64,000 bases of DNA from JBBSBL01 sp963735885 (GCA_963735885.1 CAVTMP010000002.1:47205-111204), one strand, 5' to 3'; shown: positions 1 through 8,654, counted from the first letter of the stretch. Translations and numbers: made by a program. The notes: generated from the sequence alone by a model not told the origin.

Positions 1-485
1 CGGGTCACCACCGGCAGCATGAGCAGCGCGAGCGCCGCCGACCCCTTCCACGCGGCGAAGCTCCCGTTGAGCGCGCCGGAGAGCACGAGCGTGATGTAGA
101 TGAAGAGGCCGAAGACGATCGACGGCACGCCGGTGAGCACGTCGATGAAGAAGCGGACGATCGAGGCGAGGCGACCGGTCCGGCCGTACTCGACGAGCCA
201 CAGGGCGACGCCGATGCCGATCGGGATCGCCATGAGGGACGCGAGCGCCACCATCTCCAGCGTCCCGAGCAGCGCGCTCTTGATGCCGCCGGGGTTGCCG
301 AGGAAGTTGCCGGTCGGGTCCGTGGTGAAGAAGTCCACGCTGATCGCGCCCAGGCCCTTGAGCAGCAGGTAGTAGACGACGAGCACGAGCGGGACGAGCG
401 CGATGAGGGTGAGCACGAAGACGGAGCCGCGCGCCAGCCGGTCGGCGCGGCGGCGGCGGGGGCTGATGGCCGCCAGCGCGCTCAT
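1..485 (-). CDS. pstA: Phosphate ABC transporter permease PstA (C-terminus beyond window)
   Basis: Inner-membrane permease of the high-affinity phosphate importer PstSCAB, pairing with PstC. About 161 residues are visible: a basic N-terminus (PRRRRADRLARG), a first membrane segment rich in Leu/Val, a periplasmic loop, and the family-typical stretch around GVPSIVFGLFIY in the permease core. The gene continues past position 1. The ATG overlaps the expected TGA of pstC (ATGA), as is usual for this operon. However, the pstC frame as written runs into this gene without a stop (see pstC), so the start is chosen from homology and the ATGA overlap. pstB and phoU are expected beyond the window edge. 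Confidence 0.9.
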   Translation of the reverse strand, partial: MSALAAISPRRRRADRLARGSVFVLTLIALVPLVLVVYYLLLKGLGAISVDFFTTDPTGNFLGNPGGIKSALLGTLEMVALASLMAIPIGIGVALWLVEYGRTGRLASIVRFFIDVLTGVPSIVFGLFIYITLVLSGALNGSFAAWKGSAALALLMLPVVT

Positions 486-1481
486 GCCTCCGCCTCGGTG
501 ACCGCGAGCGGTCTTCACCTTCCGGCCGCGCTCGCTGCGCAGGACGAAGCCCCGCGCGATGCCGTTCACGACGAGGGTGAGGACGAACAGCACGAGCCCG
601 GCGGCGAGCAGCGCCGAGCGGTGCAGCGGATCCGAGGAGGCCTCGCCGAACTCGTTCGCGATCACCGCGGCGAGCGAGTAGCCCTGGTCGAAGATCTGCT
701 TGCCGATCGTCGGGGCGTTGCCGATGACCAGCGTGACCGCGATCGTCTCGCCGATGGCCCGGCCGAGGCCGAGCATCGCGCCGCCGGTGATCCCGGCCCG
801 GGAGTACGGCAGCACGGCCATCCGGATCATCTCCCAGCGCGTGGCCCCGAGCGCCAGCGCCGCCTCCTTGTGGTCCGGCGGAACGGTGGAGATCACCTCG
901 CGCGAGATCGCGGAGACGATGGGCAGGATCATGATCGCCAGGATCAGGCCGGCGATGAAGTAGTTCGGCCCGGCCACGGTTCCGCCGACGAACGGCAGGA
1001 AGCTGAACGTGTCGGCGAACCACTGCTCGGCGGGCTTGAGGTTGGGGATGAGGACGAACACCCCCCACAGGCCGTAGACGACGGACGGCACGGCCGCCAG
1101 CAGCTCGACGAGCGTGGTCAGGACCGTCCGGCCGCGCGCCGGCGCGAGCTCGGTGATGAACAGCGCGGTGGCGATCGCGACGGGCACGCCCATCAGCAGC
1201 GCCAGCGCCGAGGTCACGACGGTGCCGACGACGAGCGGGAGCGCCCCGAACTGGTCGCGGGAGGGGTTCCAGTCGTTGTCGAACAGGAACCCGATGACGC
1301 CCTGCTTCTCGAACACCTCCCGCGAGTCGCTGACCAGGACGAAGAAGAAGACGACGAGCAGCGCGAGGACGGCGAGCGCCAGGCCGAGCAGGCCGTAGCG
1401 CATCGCCCGGTCGGGCAGCCGGGCCAGCGGCGACCGCTCGAGGCTCGAGCGGTCGCCGCCGGTGAGGCTCCCGGCTTCCAT
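482..1481 (-). CDS. pstC: Phosphate ABC transporter permease PstC
   Basis: Membrane permease partner of PstA. The protein starts MEAGSLTGGD, has a membrane segment at about residues 28-48 and carries the permease core (LLAAVPSVVYGLWGVF and later ALGATRWEMIRMAVLPYSRAG, the EAA-type loop contacting PstB). It lies 22 bp downstream of pstS on the same strand. Oddity: the frame stays open through the pstA start, so PstC and PstA read as one polypeptide. The alternative frame just before pstA reads LAVTEAEA then TGA overlapping the pstA ATG, which looks like the true C-terminus. A one-base indel near 495-510 is therefore more likely than a real fusion. Confidence 0.9.
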
Positions 1482-1503
1482 CGACCTCAGGCCCCCTCGG
1501 GCC

Positions 1504-2574
1504 CTAGCTCAGCGACGTGCCGTTGCACTGCAGCGAGGACACCTTGGCCTTCGACTGCGTCAGCAGGTTGGCGGGCAGCGGGGCGTAGTTGAGCTTCTGC
1601 GCCTGCCCCTGGCCGGCCCCGAGGCCGTAGTTCAGGAACGTCTTCACGCCCTTGGCCTGCTGCTCCTTCACGCCGGCCTTGCACAGGTCCTGGTAGACCA
1701 GGATGAACGTGGCCGAGGCGATCGGGTAGGCCTGCGGGTTGGGCGAGTTGATCGCGGTGAACCGCAGGTCGGCGGGCACCTTCAGGCCGGTTCCGGCCGC
1801 CGAGGTCGAGGCCAGCGTCGGCACGATGTAGTTGCCGGAGGAGTTCTTCACCGCGGCGTAGGTGAAGTTGTTCGCCAGCGCGTAGGCCTGCTCGACGTAG
1901 CCGATCGAGCCCTCCGTCTGCTTCACGGCCGCGGCGACGCCGTCGTTGCCCTTCGCCCCGGTGCCGGTCGGCCACTTGACCGACTTGTCGGAGCCGACCT
2001 GGCTCTCCCACTGCTTCGAGGAGTCCGCCAGGAACGTGGTGAACAGCTTCGTCGTCCCGGACTCGTCGGAGCGATGGACCACGGTGATCTTCGTGCTCGG
2101 CAGGCTCACGCCGGGGTTCTGCTTCGCGATCGCCGGGTCGTTCCACGTCGTGATCTTCGCGAGGAAGATGTTCGCGATCGTCTCGCCGTCCAGCTTGAGG
2201 TTCTTCGGGACCCCGCTCACGTTGTAGGAGACCGTGACCGCGCCGAAGACGGTCGGGATGTTGAGCGGCGTGCCCTTGGCCTGGGCCGCCTTGACCTCCT
2301 CGTCCTTGAGCGCCGCGTCCGTGGCGCCGAAGTCGACGGTCCCGGCGGTGAAGTCGGAGACGCCCTGGCCCGACCCGACCGCCTGGTAGTTGACCGTCAG
2401 GCCGTCCTGGGACTTCACGTCGGAGCCCCACTGCTGGTAGACGGGTGCCGGGAACGTGGCGCCCGAGCCGTTGATGGTGCCCGCGGAGTCCGAGCTGCTG
2501 CTGCTCCCGCAGGCGGACGCGCCGACCGCGAGCGCGGTGGCCGCCGCGATGCCGAGCCACGTACGTGACGTCAA
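1504..2574 (-). CDS. pstS: Phosphate-binding lipoprotein PstS
   Basis: Extracytoplasmic phosphate-binding protein that delivers phosphate to PstCA. The N-terminus is a lipoprotein signal (LTSRTWLGIAAATALAVG followed by the lipobox-like ASAC), so the mature protein would be tethered by Cys. The PstS fold motifs are present: NGSGATFPAPVYQQW, VGSGQGVSDF, DFGATDAAL and RSDESGTTKLF, the last holding phosphate-contacting Ser/Asp/Arg/Thr residues. Length 356 aa is normal. I chose the TTG start because AAGGAGA lies six bases upstream and it gives a proper signal peptide; the frame is open further upstream but that extension has no support. A PHO-box-like repeat precedes it, suggesting induction by phosphate limitation. 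Confidence 0.93.
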   Translation of the reverse strand: MTSRTWLGIAAATALAVGASACGSSSSSDSAGTINGSGATFPAPVYQQWGSDVKSQDGLTVNYQAVGSGQGVSDFTAGTVDFGATDAALKDEEVKAAQAKGTPLNIPTVFGAVTVSYNVSGVPKNLKLDGETIANIFLAKITTWNDPAIAKQNPGVSLPSTKITVVHRSDESGTTKLFTTFLADSSKQWESQVGSDKSVKWPTGTGAKGNDGVAAAVKQTEGSIGYVEQAYALANNFTYAAVKNSSGNYIVPTLASTSAAGTGLKVPADLRFTAINSPNPQAYPIASATFILVYQDLCKAGVKEQQAKGVKTFLNYGLGAGQGQAQKLNYAPLPANLLTQSKAKVSSLQCNGTSLS

Positions 2575-2635
2575 GGTGGTTCTCCTTGCTGATTGGGGGA
2601 CGGCGGACACCCTGGCCCCGTGGCGGCTACAGCCT

Positions 2636-2674
2636 GTTACCGACGTGTGGCGCTCGTGTGAAGAACATGTGAAC
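2636..2674 (-). promoter_or_regulatory. PHO-box-like direct repeats upstream of pstS
   Basis: Read on the minus strand, four hexamers start exactly 11 bases apart: GTTCAC (2674-2669), CTTCAC (2663-2658), CGCCAC (2652-2647) and GGTAAC (2641-2636). Actinobacterial PhoP sites are built from 11-bp direct-repeat units whose core resembles GTTCAC, so the spacing and the first two cores fit. The array ends 62 bp before the pstS start and lies inside the 3' end of the upstream regulator gene. Binding is inferred. Confidence 0.65.
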
Positions 2675-3005
2675 GCTCGGGCGAGAAGCGGTAGCCGAAG
2701 CCGACGTGGGTGTGGATGAACCGCCAGTCCGGCAGCACGCGCTCGAGCTTCACGCGCAGCTTGCGGACGTAGACGTCGACCGAGCGATCGCCGGTCCGCA
2801 GCGACGCGTGCCACACGACGCGATAGAGCTCCTCGCGCGACACGATGCGGTCCACCCGGCGGGCCAGGGCGCACAGGACGCCGAACTCCCGGACCGAGAG
2901 GGTGAGCGGCCGCCCGGCGGCGAGCGCCAGGGACTCGGACGGACGGATCTCGAGCCCGCCGATGCGGATGATCTCGATCTCCTCCTCGGCGTGGGCCGCC
3001 TCCAT
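2637..3005 (-). CDS. Receiver-less PhoB/OmpR-type winged-helix regulator
   Basis: A 122-residue protein that is essentially only the OmpR/PhoB C-terminal DNA-binding domain. After a short acidic leader (MEAAHAEEEIEII), it shows the family signature LTLSVREFGVLCALARR, a recognition-helix region RTGDRSVDVYVRKLRVKLE, and the wing IHTHVGFGYRFSP. No receiver domain with a phosphorylatable Asp is present or encoded just upstream. Its stop is 62 bp from pstS, same strand, and PHO-box-like repeats lie before both genes. It probably controls phosphate genes, but how it would sense phosphate without a receiver is unclear. No good Shine-Dalgarno is visible. It could be the remnant of a full response regulator, although small stand-alone proteins of this type exist in actinobacteria. 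Confidence 0.82.
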   Translation of the reverse strand: MEAAHAEEEIEIIRIGGLEIRPSESLALAAGRPLTLSVREFGVLCALARRVDRIVSREELYRVVWHASLRTGDRSVDVYVRKLRVKLERVLPDWRFIHTHVGFGYRFSPERSHVLHTSATRR

Positions 3006-3041
3006 CGTGGCAGGAGGTTCGCGGTCATCGCCCGGGCCGCT

Positions 3042-3069
3042 GTTACCAGTCCGTTACCGCGACGTGAAG
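3042..3069 (-). promoter_or_regulatory. PHO-box-like direct repeats upstream of the winged-helix regulator
   Basis: On the minus strand CTTCAC (3069-3064), GGTAAC (3058-3053) and GGTAAC (3047-3042) recur with an 11-base period, using the same hexamers seen before pstS. The array ends 36 bp before the regulator's ATG, where an activator or autoregulatory site would sit. Identity as a PhoP-type site is inferred from period and core. Confidence 0.6.
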
Positions 3070-3141
3070 GCCGCGGACGGCGCCGCGGGGCTGGATGGTC
3101 GGTCCCGCGGCCGCGTCTGCCGGGGCCGCGGAGCCGATCAT

Positions 3142-5088
3142 CTACGAGGGCGACCGCTCCCAGCGCGCGTAGAGCTCCTCCACCCGGCGCTGCGCCGCGG
3201 CGTGGCGCGCGGCGCTGTCCCCGGCGCGGCCGGGCTCCCACGCGGCCGGGTCCGACAGCTCGGCCTCGAGGTCGCGCACCGCGGCCTCGGCCGCCTCGAT
3301 CTCCCCCTCCAGGCGCTCTCGGCGGCGCCGCTCGTTCTTCGAGGGCGGGCGGCGCGCGTCGGGGGCGTCGGCGGGGGCGCGGGCTCCGGCGGGGGCGCCG
3401 GCCCCGGCCGGGGTGGCGTCGCCGGCCCCGGCGACCGCCCCCGCGGCGGCCGGCGGCGCCGGCCTTCGCGCCGCCGGCCGTGTGCGCCGCTCCTCCCGTG
3501 CCCGAACGTACTCGGGCCAGCCGCCCGTGTAGGAGCGCAGCGTGCCGTCCTCCACCGCGACCGTCCGGCTGCCGACGGCGTCGAGCAGCGCCCGGTCGTG
3601 GGAGATGATCAGGACCGAGCCGGCGAACGACTCGAGCGCGGCCTCGAGCGCCTCGCGGCTCTCGACGTCGAGGTGGTTCGTCGGCTCGTCGAGCACGAGC
3701 ACGTTCGCCCCGGAGGCGACGAGGATCGCCAGCGACAGCCGCCGGCGCTCGCCGCCCGAGAGCCCGTCGATCGGCTTCTCGGCGTCCTCGCCGGAGAAGA
3801 GGAAGCGCCCGAGGAGCGCGCGGGCCCGATTCGGCGTCAGGCCCGTCGCGCGCTGGGCGGCCTCGAGCACCGTCCGGCCGGCGGGCAGCTCCTCCGCGTG
3901 CTGGGTGAGGTGCCCGACCGTCACGTTGTGCCCGCGGCGGAGCTTCCCGCCGGCCGGATCCGCGTCGCCGACGAGCACCCGCGCGAGGGTCGTCTTGCCC
4001 GCCCCGTTCGCGCCGACGAGCGAGACGTGCTCGCCGCGTTCGAGCCACAGCTCGGCGCCGTCGATCAGCGTGCGCCCGCCGGCCTCGATCCGGCCGTCCT
4101 CGAGCTCGAAGACGACCCGCCCGCTGCGCTCGGGCGGCTTGAAGGCGAAGGCGAGCGCGCGACCGTCGCGCGGATCGCGGGACACGCGGTCGATCTTCTC
4201 CAGCCGCTTGGCGCGCGCCTGGGCCTGCCGGGCGCGGGTGCCGGCGCGGAAGCGGTCGACGAAGCGCTCGAGCCGCGCGACCTCCGCCTCCTGGCGCTCG
4301 ATCGCGCGGCCCTGGGCGAGCTCTCGCGCGGCCTTCTCCTTCCGCCAGGCGTGCCAGGGCCCGGCGAAGAAGCGTCCCCGGCCGGCCTCGAGCTCGAGCA
4401 CCGAGGTCCCGACCGCCTCGAGGAACCAGCGGTCGTGGGCGACGAGGACGATCGCGGCGTCGAGCGCCGTGAGATGGGCCTCGAGCCACTCGAGGGCGTC
4501 GATGTCCAGGTGGTTGGTGGGCTCGTCGAGGAGCAGGACGTCGGGATCGCCGGCCAGCGCGCGGGCCAGCGAGCCGCGCGTCAGCTCGCCGCCGGAGAAC
4601 GTGGCGAGCGGGCGGTCGAGGTCGCCGTCGCGAAAGCCGAGGCCGTGCAGCGTGGCGAGCGCCCGGTCGCGCCAGCGGTAGCCGCCGGCGTGCTCGAGCC
4701 GGGCCTGCGCGCGGCTGTAGGCCTCGAGCGTCGCGGCGTCGTGCGCGCCCGCCGCCATCGCGGCCTCGAGCCGGGCGAGCTCCGCCTCGATCGCGACGAG
4801 CTCGCTCGCCCCCGCGAGCACGTAGTCGCGCAGCGTCAGGTCGAGCTCGCGCGGCGGGCGCTGGTCGTGCAGGGCGGCGCGCGCGCCCTTGGCGAAGGTC
4901 AGCTCTCCGGCGTCGGGCGCGGCCTCGCCGGCGAGGACGCGGAGCAGCGTCGTCTTGCCGGTGCCGTTGCGGCCCGCGAGGGTCAGGCGATCGCGGCGCT
5001 CGAGCGTGAAGGAGACACCGCGGAAGAGCGGGGTGCCCGCCACGTCCTTGCCGAGGTCGGCGGCGATGAGGACGGCCATGCTCCGCAT
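3142..5088 (-). CDS. ABC-F family ATPase (Uup/EttA-like)
   Basis: Soluble tandem-ATPase protein of the ABC-F family, whose members act on ribosomes rather than in membranes. Two complete nucleotide-binding domains are present: Walker A GRNGTGKT at residues 39-46 and GANGAGKT near 358, signatures FSGGELTRGSLA and LSGGERRRLSLA, and Walker B plus H-loop segments LLLDEPTNHLD and LVLDEPTNHLD. The charged linker between them (about 250-300) is typical. After the second domain comes an Ala/Pro/Gly-rich stretch and a C-terminal coiled coil (KNERRRRERLEGEIEAAEAA), as in Uup. No membrane domain. ATG at 5079 is an equally possible start. Which subfamily (translation factor or antibiotic resistance) cannot be told. 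Confidence 0.9.
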   Translation of the reverse strand: MRSMAVLIAADLGKDVAGTPLFRGVSFTLERRDRLTLAGRNGTGKTTLLRVLAGEAAPDAGELTFAKGARAALHDQRPPRELDLTLRDYVLAGASELVAIEAELARLEAAMAAGAHDAATLEAYSRAQARLEHAGGYRWRDRALATLHGLGFRDGDLDRPLATFSGGELTRGSLARALAGDPDVLLLDEPTNHLDIDALEWLEAHLTALDAAIVLVAHDRWFLEAVGTSVLELEAGRGRFFAGPWHAWRKEKAARELAQGRAIERQEAEVARLERFVDRFRAGTRARQAQARAKRLEKIDRVSRDPRDGRALAFAFKPPERSGRVVFELEDGRIEAGGRTLIDGAELWLERGEHVSLVGANGAGKTTLARVLVGDADPAGGKLRRGHNVTVGHLTQHAEELPAGRTVLEAAQRATGLTPNRARALLGRFLFSGEDAEKPIDGLSGGERRRLSLAILVASGANVLVLDEPTNHLDVESREALEAALESFAGSVLIISHDRALLDAVGSRTVAVEDGTLRSYTGGWPEYVRAREERRTRPAARRPAPPAAAGAVAGAGDATPAGAGAPAGARAPADAPDARRPPSKNERRRRERLEGEIEAAEAAVRDLEAELSDPAAWEPGRAGDSAARHAAAQRRVEELYARWERSPS

Positions 5089-5233
5089 CGTAGGAACCGG
5101 GCCGCGACCTCGGCCCGGTCACGGCCACGAGCGCCCAGCGCGCCCATGCGCCCGGTCCGGCGCAGCGCTCCCGCGACCCGGGTAGGCTCGCGGCCGTTCG
5201 ACGCTCCGTCACGCCCGTCGAGGAGGACCCGCC

Positions 5234-6607
5234 GTGCGCCTGCGACTCGCCGCCCTCGTGGCCGGCCTCACGATCCTCGCCGCCCTGCCCGCGGCGGCCG
5301 CGGCCCATGGCGACCGGTCGCCCCGCCACGTGCCGTCGTGGTGGCTCCAGCCCCAGGAGATGGTCCTCCCCTCCGACGGTCCGGGGCCCGCGGCGACCGA
5401 CCGGGTCCACGTCTTCCGCTTCGGGAGCCCGAAGGCCCGAAAGGTGCTCGTGCTCGTGCCGGGCACCAGCGGCGGGGCGGGCAACTTCATCCCGCTGGCG
5501 CGCACGCTCGTGTCGAGGGTCCGGGGCCTCCAGGTCTGGGCGACGGACCGCCGCGGCGGCGAGCTGGAGGACACCTTCGGCTTCCGCCTGGGCGACCCCG
5601 ACCGGGCGTTCTCCTACTACCTCAAGGGCGAGACGGTCGAGGGGCGCAAGTTCACGCCGGTCACGCCGGCCGACGCGCCCTACGTCGCCGACTGGGGCCT
5701 CACCACCGCGATGGACGACCTCCACCAGGTCATCCGGCGGGCGCGATGGAGCGGGCGCAAGGTGATCCTCGGCGGCCATTCGCTCGGCGGGTCCAGCGTC
5801 CTCGCCTACGCGTCGTGGGACTTCGACGGCCGGCCGGGGTACCGGGACCTCTCCGGGATGCTGCTGATCGACGGCGGCGGCTCGGGCCCGAACGCCACAC
5901 CGCCCGATCCGGCGCTGATCCACCAGCGCATCGAGGCGTCGAAGGCCCAGCCGTTCCTCGACCTCCTCGGCGCGGGCATCCCGTGGGCGACCGGCGTGTT
6001 CGCCGAGCTCGGTGCGCAGTACGCGCTGGCGGCGCCGCAGGCCCGCTCGCCGCTCGCCGACTACTCGCTCATCAAGCTGCTCGTCAACCCGCCGTTCCCG
6101 CTGACCAACGAGGCGCTGGCCGGCTACGCGTTCAACTACGCGACCGGTCCCCGCGGGCTCAGCCTGATCTACGCCTCGACCGGCCACCTCGCGCCGTCCG
6201 GCGAGCCACGCGGCTGGGTCAACGACCAGGTCACGCCGGTGCCGCGGCTGTCGACGATGTTCGGCCTCGAGCCCGCGAACGGCGCGGAGTGGTACTTCCC
6301 GGTGCGGCTCGGGATCGACCTCGGAGCCGCGTCGACGCTCACCCGCACGCCGCTCCAGGACGAGCTCGGGCTGCGAGCGTGGCACGGCGCCGAGATCAGG
6401 ACGCCGGTGGAGGTGTACTCGACGAACCTCACGCGGCCGCGGCTGATCGATTCGGTGCGCTCGCTCGTCGCCGCGTCGCGGATCACGCGGGCGAGCTACG
6501 TCGACGATCCGAACGCCTACCACCTCGACCCGCTCGGCGCCGCGCCCGATCGGAGCGTCTTCCTCGACCACGCGATCCCCTTCCTGCGCTCGATCCGGCG
6601 CCGGTAG
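5234..6607 (+). CDS. Secreted alpha/beta-hydrolase
   Basis: A 457-residue exported hydrolase. The signal peptide is clear (MRLRLAALVAGLTILAALP, cleavage near AAAAAHG). The fold is supported by VLVLVPGTSGGAGNF (oxyanion-hole region) and the nucleophile elbow GHSLGGS at about residue 183-189, with Ser as nucleophile. A histidine near the C-terminus (FLDHAIPF) is a candidate catalytic His. Substrate unknown; an esterase or lipase acting outside the membrane is plausible. GTG start chosen because AGGAGGA lies at 5221-5227, six bases upstream. Transcribed alone, converging on the next gene. Confidence 0.8.
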   Translation: MRLRLAALVAGLTILAALPAAAAAHGDRSPRHVPSWWLQPQEMVLPSDGPGPAATDRVHVFRFGSPKARKVLVLVPGTSGGAGNFIPLARTLVSRVRGLQVWATDRRGGELEDTFGFRLGDPDRAFSYYLKGETVEGRKFTPVTPADAPYVADWGLTTAMDDLHQVIRRARWSGRKVILGGHSLGGSSVLAYASWDFDGRPGYRDLSGMLLIDGGGSGPNATPPDPALIHQRIEASKAQPFLDLLGAGIPWATGVFAELGAQYALAAPQARSPLADYSLIKLLVNPPFPLTNEALAGYAFNYATGPRGLSLIYASTGHLAPSGEPRGWVNDQVTPVPRLSTMFGLEPANGAEWYFPVRLGIDLGAASTLTRTPLQDELGLRAWHGAEIRTPVEVYSTNLTRPRLIDSVRSLVAASRITRASYVDDPNAYHLDPLGAAPDRSVFLDHAIPFLRSIRRR

Positions 6608-6703
6608 ACCTGGCCCCCGTGGCGCGTTTGCGGTAGCCGGCTCGCCTTCCCGGCCGGTCGTTCGCCGCCTCGGGCCCGATCGGCGCCAGGCTCCCCGAGC
6701 GCC

Positions 6704-7429
6704 CTACCCGCCCCGTCCCTGCGGCAGCCCGGCCCCCGCCCGCTGCCACGCCTCGAGGATCGCGTTCTCGCGCGCGACCCGCGCCGCGCCGTCCGGCTCG
6801 GCGTCGAGCTCGCGCAGCAGCGCCTTCATGCGCCGGGCCCCGGGGCTCGCGGCCACCTCGCCGGCGAGCTCCAGGGCGGCGGCCTCCGCATCGGCGCTGC
6901 GCGCGGTGCGATGCAGCAGCCCGACCTCGAGCGCCTCGGACTGGCCGAGCGAGCGGCCCGTGAGCAGCAGGTCGGCCGCGGCCGCCCGGCCGACGAGCGG
7001 CACGAGCCGGGCCGGGCCGACCGGCACGCCGAGCCGCGCGCCGACCCAGCGCAGCTTCAGGTTGTCTCCGCCGACGCGGAGATCGGCGCCGGCGGCGAGC
7101 TCCGCGCCGGCGCCGACGACGTCGCCGACGCACACGCAGACGACCGGCGCCGGGAAGGCCTCGAGCGTCGCGTAGAGGCGCGAGAAGGCGGCCATCCGGG
7201 CATTGCCGCCCTCGGGCGTCAGGACCTCGGCGACGTCCGCCCCGGCGCAGAAGGCGCGTGTCGCGGTCGTGGAGAGCACGAGCGCTCCGAGCCCGTCATC
7301 GCCGGCGAGGTCCTCCAGCGCGGCGGTGAGCTCGGCGATCGACGGCGAGTCGAGCGCGTTGCGGACCTCGGGGCGGTCGAGGCGGACGATCTCGACGGCC
7401 TCGTGGGGGCGTTCGCGCACCAGCGGCAT
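6704..7429 (-). CDS. Enoyl-CoA hydratase/isomerase family protein (divergent)
   Basis: Crotonase-fold protein of about 241 residues. The CoA-binding and oxyanion-hole motif AFCAGADVAEVL is present, followed by a second hole region GDVVGAGAELAAGADLRV. The acid residues usual in true enoyl-CoA hydratases are not obvious at the second site, so the reaction (hydration, isomerisation or other) is uncertain. ATG at 7429 was chosen since the family begins shortly before the VEIVRLDRPEVRNAL motif; the open frame reaches 60 bases further. A second crotonase gene lies 0.5 kb away on the other strand. Confidence 0.82.
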   Translation of the reverse strand: MPLVRERPHEAVEIVRLDRPEVRNALDSPSIAELTAALEDLAGDDGLGALVLSTTATRAFCAGADVAEVLTPEGGNARMAAFSRLYATLEAFPAPVVCVCVGDVVGAGAELAAGADLRVGGDNLKLRWVGARLGVPVGPARLVPLVGRAAAADLLLTGRSLGQSEALEVGLLHRTARSADAEAAALELAGEVAASPGARRMKALLRELDAEPDGAARVARENAILEAWQRAGAGLPQGRGG

Positions 7430-7567
7430 GGCGGGCGATGCTAGATCACCGATTCCCGCCGCCGCGCACCCGCCGGACGCGCCGCGCACCCCCGGTGCGC
7501 GCCGAACGCGCGGCGTCCACGCGAGACGGGCGGACCTCGCCGGGACGATGAACTAGGATCCGCGCCG

Positions 7568-7855
7568 ATGTCGCGTCGCCTCCGCGCCCTCGCCGTCGCC
7601 CTCGCCACCAGCGCCGCCCTGCTCGCGCTGGCCGCGCCGGCGGCGCTCGCGCGGAACTACGACAGCGGCGAGGGGACCTACGGCGAGACCGACGACGTCG
7701 TCGTCACGAACGCGGGCTTCATCGTCATCGCCTTCTTCCCGCTGCTCATCCTCGTGCTGAGCGTCGTCCAGCACCGGCTGGAGAAGCGCAAGGACGGCCG
7801 GCTCGCCGCGCAGCGCGCGCGGGCGGCGAGCACCGACTGGCGCGGCGGCTGGTAG
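7568..7855 (+). CDS. Small membrane protein of unknown function
   Basis: A 95-residue protein I do not recognise. It has a signal peptide (ALAVALATSAALLALAAPAALA), an acidic Tyr/Gly-rich extracytoplasmic stretch, one membrane helix (AGFIVIAFFPLLILVLSVV), and a basic cytoplasmic tail (QHRLEKRKDGRL...), giving an N-out/C-in arrangement. It starts 31 bp before the downstream crotonase gene and may be co-transcribed with it, but nothing ties their functions together. Confidence 0.65.
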   Translation: MSRRLRALAVALATSAALLALAAPAALARNYDSGEGTYGETDDVVVTNAGFIVIAFFPLLILVLSVVQHRLEKRKDGRLAAQRARAASTDWRGGW

Positions 7856-7886
7856 CCGCGCCGTAGCCGCGACGACGCGACCGCCG

Positions 7887-8654
7887 GTGGCCGAGACCGT
7901 TCGCTACGAGCGCCGGGGCTCGGCGGCGATCCTGACGATCGATCGCCCGGAGCGGCGGAACGCCGTCGACGGTCCGACGGCGGAGGCGCTGGCCGCCGGA
8001 TACGCGGCCTTCGTCGCCGACGACGAGGCCCGTGTCCTCGTCCTCACCGGCGCCGGCGAGCTCGCCTTCTGCGCCGGCGCCGACCTCAAGGCGATCGAGA
8101 GCTTCGCGCCGCGCCTGCTCGACCCGAACGGCCCGCTCGGCTTCACCCGCCTCACCCCGCCGAAGCCGACGATCGCGGCGATCGAGGGCTGGTGCCTGGC
8201 CGGCGGCCTCGAGCTCGCGCTGTGGTGCGACCTGCGGATCGCGGCCGCGGGGTCCACGCTCGGGTTCCCGGAGCGCCGCTGGGGCGTCCCGCTGATCGAC
8301 GGCGGCACCCAGCGCCTCCCGCGCATCGTCGGGCTCGGCCGCGCGCTGGACCTCATCCTCACCGGGCGGATGGTCCCGGCGGACGAGGCCCTCGCCATGG
8401 GGCTGCTGACCGAGATCGTCCCGCGCGGCGGCGCGGTCGGGCGGGCCGTCGAGGTCGCCGAGGCGCTGGCCGCCTTCCCGCAGGCGACGATGCTCGCCGA
8501 TCGCCGCGCGGCGATCGAGGGGCTCGGGCACCCGCTGGCCGACGGGCTCGCGCTGGAGGCGCAGGCCGGCCCCGAGGTCTTCGGCGCGGCCGTCGAGGGG
8601 GCCGCGCGCTTCGCCGGCGGTGCCGGGCGCGGCGGCGCGGGCGCCGGGGTCTGA
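7887..8654 (+). CDS. Enoyl-CoA hydratase family protein
   Basis: A 255-residue crotonase-fold protein, closer to standard enoyl-CoA hydratases than its neighbour. It opens with VRYERRGSAAILTIDRPERRNAV, has the first oxyanion-hole motif AFCAGADLKAI, and the second motif region IEGWCLAGGLELALWCDLRIA, where the Glu after GGLE occupies a position used in catalysis in related enzymes. FPERRWGVPLIDGGTQRLPR is the usual active-site helix region. Likely role: a step in fatty-acid or related acyl-CoA degradation. GTG start. The fatty acyl-CoA reductase follows 60 bp downstream on the same strand. Confidence 0.87.
   Translation: MAETVRYERRGSAAILTIDRPERRNAVDGPTAEALAAGYAAFVADDEARVLVLTGAGELAFCAGADLKAIESFAPRLLDPNGPLGFTRLTPPKPTIAAIEGWCLAGGLELALWCDLRIAAAGSTLGFPERRWGVPLIDGGTQRLPRIVGLGRALDLILTGRMVPADEALAMGLLTEIVPRGGAVGRAVEVAEALAAFPQATMLADRRAAIEGLGHPLADGLALEAQAGPEVFGAAVEGAARFAGGAGRGGAGAGV

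Noticed and set aside
2750..6571. Very long open frames opposite the ABC-F ATPase and the hydrolase on both strands (over 1,200 codons).
   Set aside because: They result from high GC (few stops), are Arg/Ala/Gly-rich without motifs, and lie antisense or out of frame to recognised genes.
5234..6607. The hydrolase as a polyhydroxyalkanoate depolymerase or cutinase.
   Set aside because: Only the nucleophile elbow is shared; no substrate-binding domain or lipase box variant supports a specific name.
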